Shown here in pieces: positions 6,553-9,370 of a stretch of 9,370 nucleotides of DNA. The first letter of the stretch is position 1, and every line of letters starts with the position of its first letter. The DNA comes from an uncultured Gammaproteobacteria bacterium (GTDB lineage: Bacteria; Pseudomonadota; Gammaproteobacteria; Ga0077536): assembly GCA_903866355.1 (NCBI GenBank), contig CAIPNE010000897.1, positions 1 through 9,370 on the forward strand, read 5' to 3'. Both the position numbers and the translations under genes were made by a program. A model generated the notes under the pieces. It was not told where the DNA came from, ran no database searches, and saw only the letters and a program-made list of their open reading frames with translations.

Positions 6553-8178
6553 TCAACGAATGCTAAAGCCGGGATAACCCTGTGCTGCGATATCGGCGCA
6601 GAGGCGGCGATAAGTGCCAAAACCACCGATGTAGGGCAGGAAAACCCGCGGTTTTCCCGGCACGTTGGCACCCATGTACCAAGAGTCGGCTTGTGGGAAA
6701 AGGGTCGCCGCAGCGAGTTCCTGCACCTGTGTTCCCCATTGGTCTTCAGCCTCTTGGGTGGCTTCAATACTAGTGGCTCCGGACTCACGCAGGTGCTCGA
6801 TGCAAGCGCAGATCCAGTCTACGTGTTGCTCGATCGAGGTGGGCATATTGCCCAGTACGGAGGGGCTGCCCGGCCCGGTCACCATGAACAAATTAGGGAA
6901 GCCCTGCGTGCACACGCCCAGATAGGTTTGCGGACCTGCGGACCATTTGGCAGTCAGCGCTTGGTCATTGCGCCCATGGATAGCGATGCGATTTAGCGGT
7001 CCAGTCATCGCATCGAAACCTGTGGCAAAAATCAGTGCATCGAGCGGATAGGTTTGCGCGTGGGTACGAATACCCTCGGCAGTGATCTCCTCAATCGGTG
7101 TTGCGCGCAGGTCGACGAGTTCGACGTTGTCGCGGTTGAAAGTCTCAAAATAATTCGCGTCCAGCGGCAGACGCTTGGTACCGATGGGGTAGCCGCTGGG
7201 AATTAGCTTGCGCGCGACGGCCGGATCGCTGACGGCGCTGCGAATTTTCTCGCGCACAAAATCGGCCGCCAGATCGTTAGCACGAGGGTCAGCTAGGAGA
7301 TCGCGGAAGCTGCCGAACATCCACTCAAATCCGCCCTTTTGCCAATCGGCCTCGAAACGTTCCTGCAAGGCCTTGGGATCGAGCTTGAGCGCTTCGGCGT
7401 CCTGCCAATCATAGGGCTGGCCTATGGTCGACCAGCGGCAGGTTTCCCGAATTTGCTTGATGTTGCGCTTGATTTCAGCAACTTGGGCCGCCGACAGCGG
7501 CGCATTGCGCGCCGGGACACTGAAATTAGGCGTCCGTTGGAACACCGTTAAATGCGCGCACTGCTGCGCGATCACCGGAATGCATTGGATGCCCGAGGAC
7601 CCGGTGCCAACCACCCCCACTCGCAGACCTGTGAAATCGACGCCCTCGTGAGGCCACTGCCCGGTGTGGTACCAGCTGCCTTTAAATTGTTCGAGACCTG
7701 GAATAGTCGGCACCTGCGCGGCCGAGAGGCAGCCGACCGCCGTAATGAGGTAGCGCGCGCAAACCTCCACGCCTTGCTCGGTGACTACCCGCCACCGTTC
7801 GCTCGCCTCGTCGTAGGTTGCTCGCGTGATGCGCGTATTGAATTGGAACGAGGTGCGCAAGTCGAACCGATCGGCGACATGCTCCAAATAGCGCAGGATC
7901 TCGGCCTGACCAGGGAAACGACAGCTCCAAGTCCAGTCTTGTTCCAGTTCCTCGGAGAAGGTGTAGGAATACACCCAACTCTCCGAATCCGAACCCGCCC
8001 CCGGATAACGGTTCCAGTACCAGGTACCACCCACGCCAGCGCCTTGTTCAAAGGCGGCATAAGACAGACCCAACTGCCGCAATCGGTAAGCCGCGTAGAG
8101 GCCAGCGAAGCCCGCGCCGATCACCACGGCGTCCACCTCAGGGCTAAGCGTCGAAGGTTGGGTTTCGGTGGTAGGCAT
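6553..8178 (-). CDS. Flavin-dependent Baeyer-Villiger-type monooxygenase
   Basis: The 541-residue protein has the features of class B flavoprotein monooxygenases: an N-terminal FAD Rossmann motif GAGFAG (21-26), the type I BVMO segment GGTWYWNRYPGAGSD (50-64), the BVMO fingerprint FKGSWYHTGQWP (165-176), the NADPH-binding motif GTGSSG (191-196) and the late ATGFD motif (385-389). Asp64 and Arg336 (in GTKRLPLD) fall where BVMOs keep their active-site Asp and Arg, judged from motif position. The family uses NADPH and O2 to insert oxygen next to ketones or to oxidise heteroatoms. The usual GARCD stretch reads GAGSD here. Its length matches cyclohexanone or phenylacetone monooxygenases. AGGAG lies 7 nt upstream of the ATG. 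It follows the YghU-like gene by 142 bp on the same strand. The substrate is not predictable. Confidence 0.93.
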   Translation of the reverse strand: MPTTETQPSTLSPEVDAVVIGAGFAGLYAAYRLRQLGLSYAAFEQGAGVGGTWYWNRYPGAGSDSESWVYSYTFSEELEQDWTWSCRFPGQAEILRYLEHVADRFDLRTSFQFNTRITRATYDEASERWRVVTEQGVEVCARYLITAVGCLSAAQVPTIPGLEQFKGSWYHTGQWPHEGVDFTGLRVGVVGTGSSGIQCIPVIAQQCAHLTVFQRTPNFSVPARNAPLSAAQVAEIKRNIKQIRETCRWSTIGQPYDWQDAEALKLDPKALQERFEADWQKGGFEWMFGSFRDLLADPRANDLAADFVREKIRSAVSDPAVARKLIPSGYPIGTKRLPLDANYFETFNRDNVELVDLRATPIEEITAEGIRTHAQTYPLDALIFATGFDAMTGPLNRIAIHGRNDQALTAKWSAGPQTYLGVCTQGFPNLFMVTGPGSPSVLGNMPTSIEQHVDWICACIEHLRESGATSIEATQEAEDQWGTQVQELAAATLFPQADSWYMGANVPGKPRVFLPYIGGFGTYRRLCADIAAQGYPGFSIR

Positions 8179-8320
8179 GTGCGCGCTCCTGACACAGAGA
8201 AAGACGGTTTTCGACGGTCATTCCAACGTCCAGACCACAGGGACGGGGATAACTGGCGCCTGATATTGACGCTGCCCGGTCGCTCGCTGCTGCAATGGCG
8301 CCACGCGCGGCGCGCTGGGT

Positions 8321-9196
8321 TTAGCCGGACAGCGTCGAAGAATCTGGAGGTGGGGCGTCGAAGTCACTGGCCGCGTGGCGCTCGGGCATTTGACTGGCGG
8401 CATCGCCCCACACGAGGTTGACCCGGCGCCCGCGTTGCACCGCCGGCCGTGCAGCGATGGCGTCGGTCCAGCGTTGCACATGGGTGTAATCCTGAACCTG
8501 CAGAAACTCTGCCGCATCGTAGATAAGATTTTTGACCAGCGCGCCATACCAAGACCAGATCGCGATATCGGCAATGGAGTATTCGTCGCCCGCCATATAT
8601 TGGTGGTCGGCCAGATGCCGATTTAGCACGTCCAGTTGGCGCTTCACCTCCATGGCAAAACGGTCGATGGCGTATTCGATCTTGATGGGGGCATAAGCGT
8701 AGAAATGACCAAAGCCCCCGCCCAAATAAGGCGCGCTACCCATCTGCCAAAACAGCCAAGACCAGCACTCAGCACGGGCCGTGGCGGTGGTAGGCATAAA
8801 AGCCCCGAACTTCTCGGCTAAATGGACCAAGATGGCACCGGACTCAAACACCCGAATTGGCGTGGGCCCACTGCGATCCACCAAAGCGGGAATTTTAGAA
8901 TTGGGATTGGCCAACACGAAGCCGTGGCCAAATTGGTCGCCCTCTTGAATGTTCACCAGCCAGGCGTCGTACTCGGCGCCGCGGTGGCCGAGCGCTAGCA
9001 GTTCTTCCAGCATCACCGTGACCTTCACACCGTTGGGTGTACCCAAAGAGTAAAGCTGCAAAGGGTGTTCACCGACAGGGAGTTCTTTGTCGTGCGTTGC
9101 CCCCGCCACCGGCCGATTGATATTGGCAAATTTCCCGCCGTTGTTCTTGTTCCAAATCCAAATTTTTGGAGGTGTATAGGACGGGGTATCACTCAT
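8321..9196 (-). CDS. yghU: YghU-like glutathione S-transferase (disulfide-bond reductase type, Nu class)
   Basis: The 291-residue protein closely matches what I recall of E. coli YghU along its full length. It has the N-terminal extension with WNKNNGGKFANINRPVAG, then HPLQLYSLGTPNGVKVTVML, NPNSKIPAL, RVFESGAIL, LGGGFGHFYAYAPIKIEYAI and the C-terminal RPAVQRGR and ERHAASDF segments. YghU/YfcG-type proteins bind two glutathione molecules per active site and reduce disulfides or organic hydroperoxides rather than acting as classic transferases. The Thr53 and Asn55 of GTPNG and Asn26 of FANINRP are the likely glutathione contacts. GGAG lies 9 nt before the ATG (complement of 9206-9209). It is the first gene of the minus-strand pair with the monooxygenase. 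The C-terminal tail after ASDF is Pro/Ser-rich and variable. Confidence 0.95.
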   Translation of the reverse strand: MSDTPSYTPPKIWIWNKNNGGKFANINRPVAGATHDKELPVGEHPLQLYSLGTPNGVKVTVMLEELLALGHRGAEYDAWLVNIQEGDQFGHGFVLANPNSKIPALVDRSGPTPIRVFESGAILVHLAEKFGAFMPTTATARAECWSWLFWQMGSAPYLGGGFGHFYAYAPIKIEYAIDRFAMEVKRQLDVLNRHLADHQYMAGDEYSIADIAIWSWYGALVKNLIYDAAEFLQVQDYTHVQRWTDAIAARPAVQRGRRVNLVWGDAASQMPERHAASDFDAPPPDSSTLSG

Positions 9197-9370
9197 CAGT
9201 TAAAGCTCCGAGTTTGCTGCACGACAGCACGCTGAATTTAAAGCAGGTCAGGAGTGAGACTAAACAACCCCGCAGAGTAAGTCATCCCACGACTGGCGCG
9301 TTGCGTCATTGCTGCGGTGCACGATGATGCCCACGGCCAGTTAACAACCACCGGCTCGGTGCTGGCGTCC
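9197..9370. other. Region upstream of the yghU-like gene, no gene seen
   Basis: These 174 bases should hold the promoter of the minus-strand pair. I see no credible ORF. On the minus strand TTGTTT followed 19 bases later by TTTAAA is a weak promoter-like pair. TGCTG (9215-9219) and CAGCA (9225-9229) can form a 5-bp stem around CACGA just upstream of the ribosome site. None of these is convincing alone. Confidence 0.3.

Noticed and set aside
7552..8421. Long plus-strand ORF of 289 codons antisense to the monooxygenase
   Set aside because: It overlaps a strongly supported BVMO gene, has composition typical of a GC-rich shadow frame, and shows no recognisable family.

Overview
The window is a dense stretch of bacterial chromosome with moderately high GC. 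It looks like an environmental proteobacterium or a related Gram-negative lineage. The families present support this: a large cyclase/ATPase/TPR signalling protein, a YghU-type glutathione transferase, another glutathione transferase, a 2-hydroxychromene-2-carboxylate (HCCA) isomerase-like DsbA-fold protein and a Baeyer-Villiger-type flavin monooxygenase. Use of glutathione also fits. I cannot name a genus from the sequence.

Layout. Positions 1-2082 (+) hold the 3' part of an AAA-ATPase/TPR protein of the type usually fused to a class III nucleotide cyclase; its 5' end lies outside the window. Positions 2258-3133 (+) hold the most notable gene, a GrdB/PrdB-related selenoprotein. An in-frame TGA at 2738-2740 splits it into two apparent ORFs, but the frame continues directly into a Sec-x-x-Cys motif. 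A two-part hairpin just downstream has the geometry of a bacterial SECIS element. A 293-bp spacer follows, with a consensus -10 hexamer overlapped by a perfect 14-bp palindrome, probably a repressor operator. From there a same-strand run encodes an HCCA isomerase-like protein (3427-4032), a nitroreductase (4052-4720), a glutathione transferase (4816-5424) and an SDR oxidoreductase lacking the canonical catalytic tyrosine (5520-6245). It ends in what looks like the C-terminal remnant of an enoyl-CoA hydratase (6242-6478).

From the other side, on the minus strand, come a YghU-like glutathione transferase (8321-9196) and a BVMO-like flavin monooxygenase (6553-8178), probably co-transcribed in that order. 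They converge on the plus-strand cluster at about 6480-6550.

Taken together, the genes suggest an accessory locus for oxidising, reducing and thiol-conjugating small organic or xenobiotic compounds. It combines monooxygenase, nitroreductase, SDR and crotonase chemistry with three glutathione/thioredoxin-fold proteins and a selenocysteine redox protein. The substrate cannot be read from the sequence, and the metabolic link between the genes is inference from proximity. No rRNA, tRNA, CRISPR array, transposase or selenocysteine-insertion gene (selA, selB, selC or selD) was seen.
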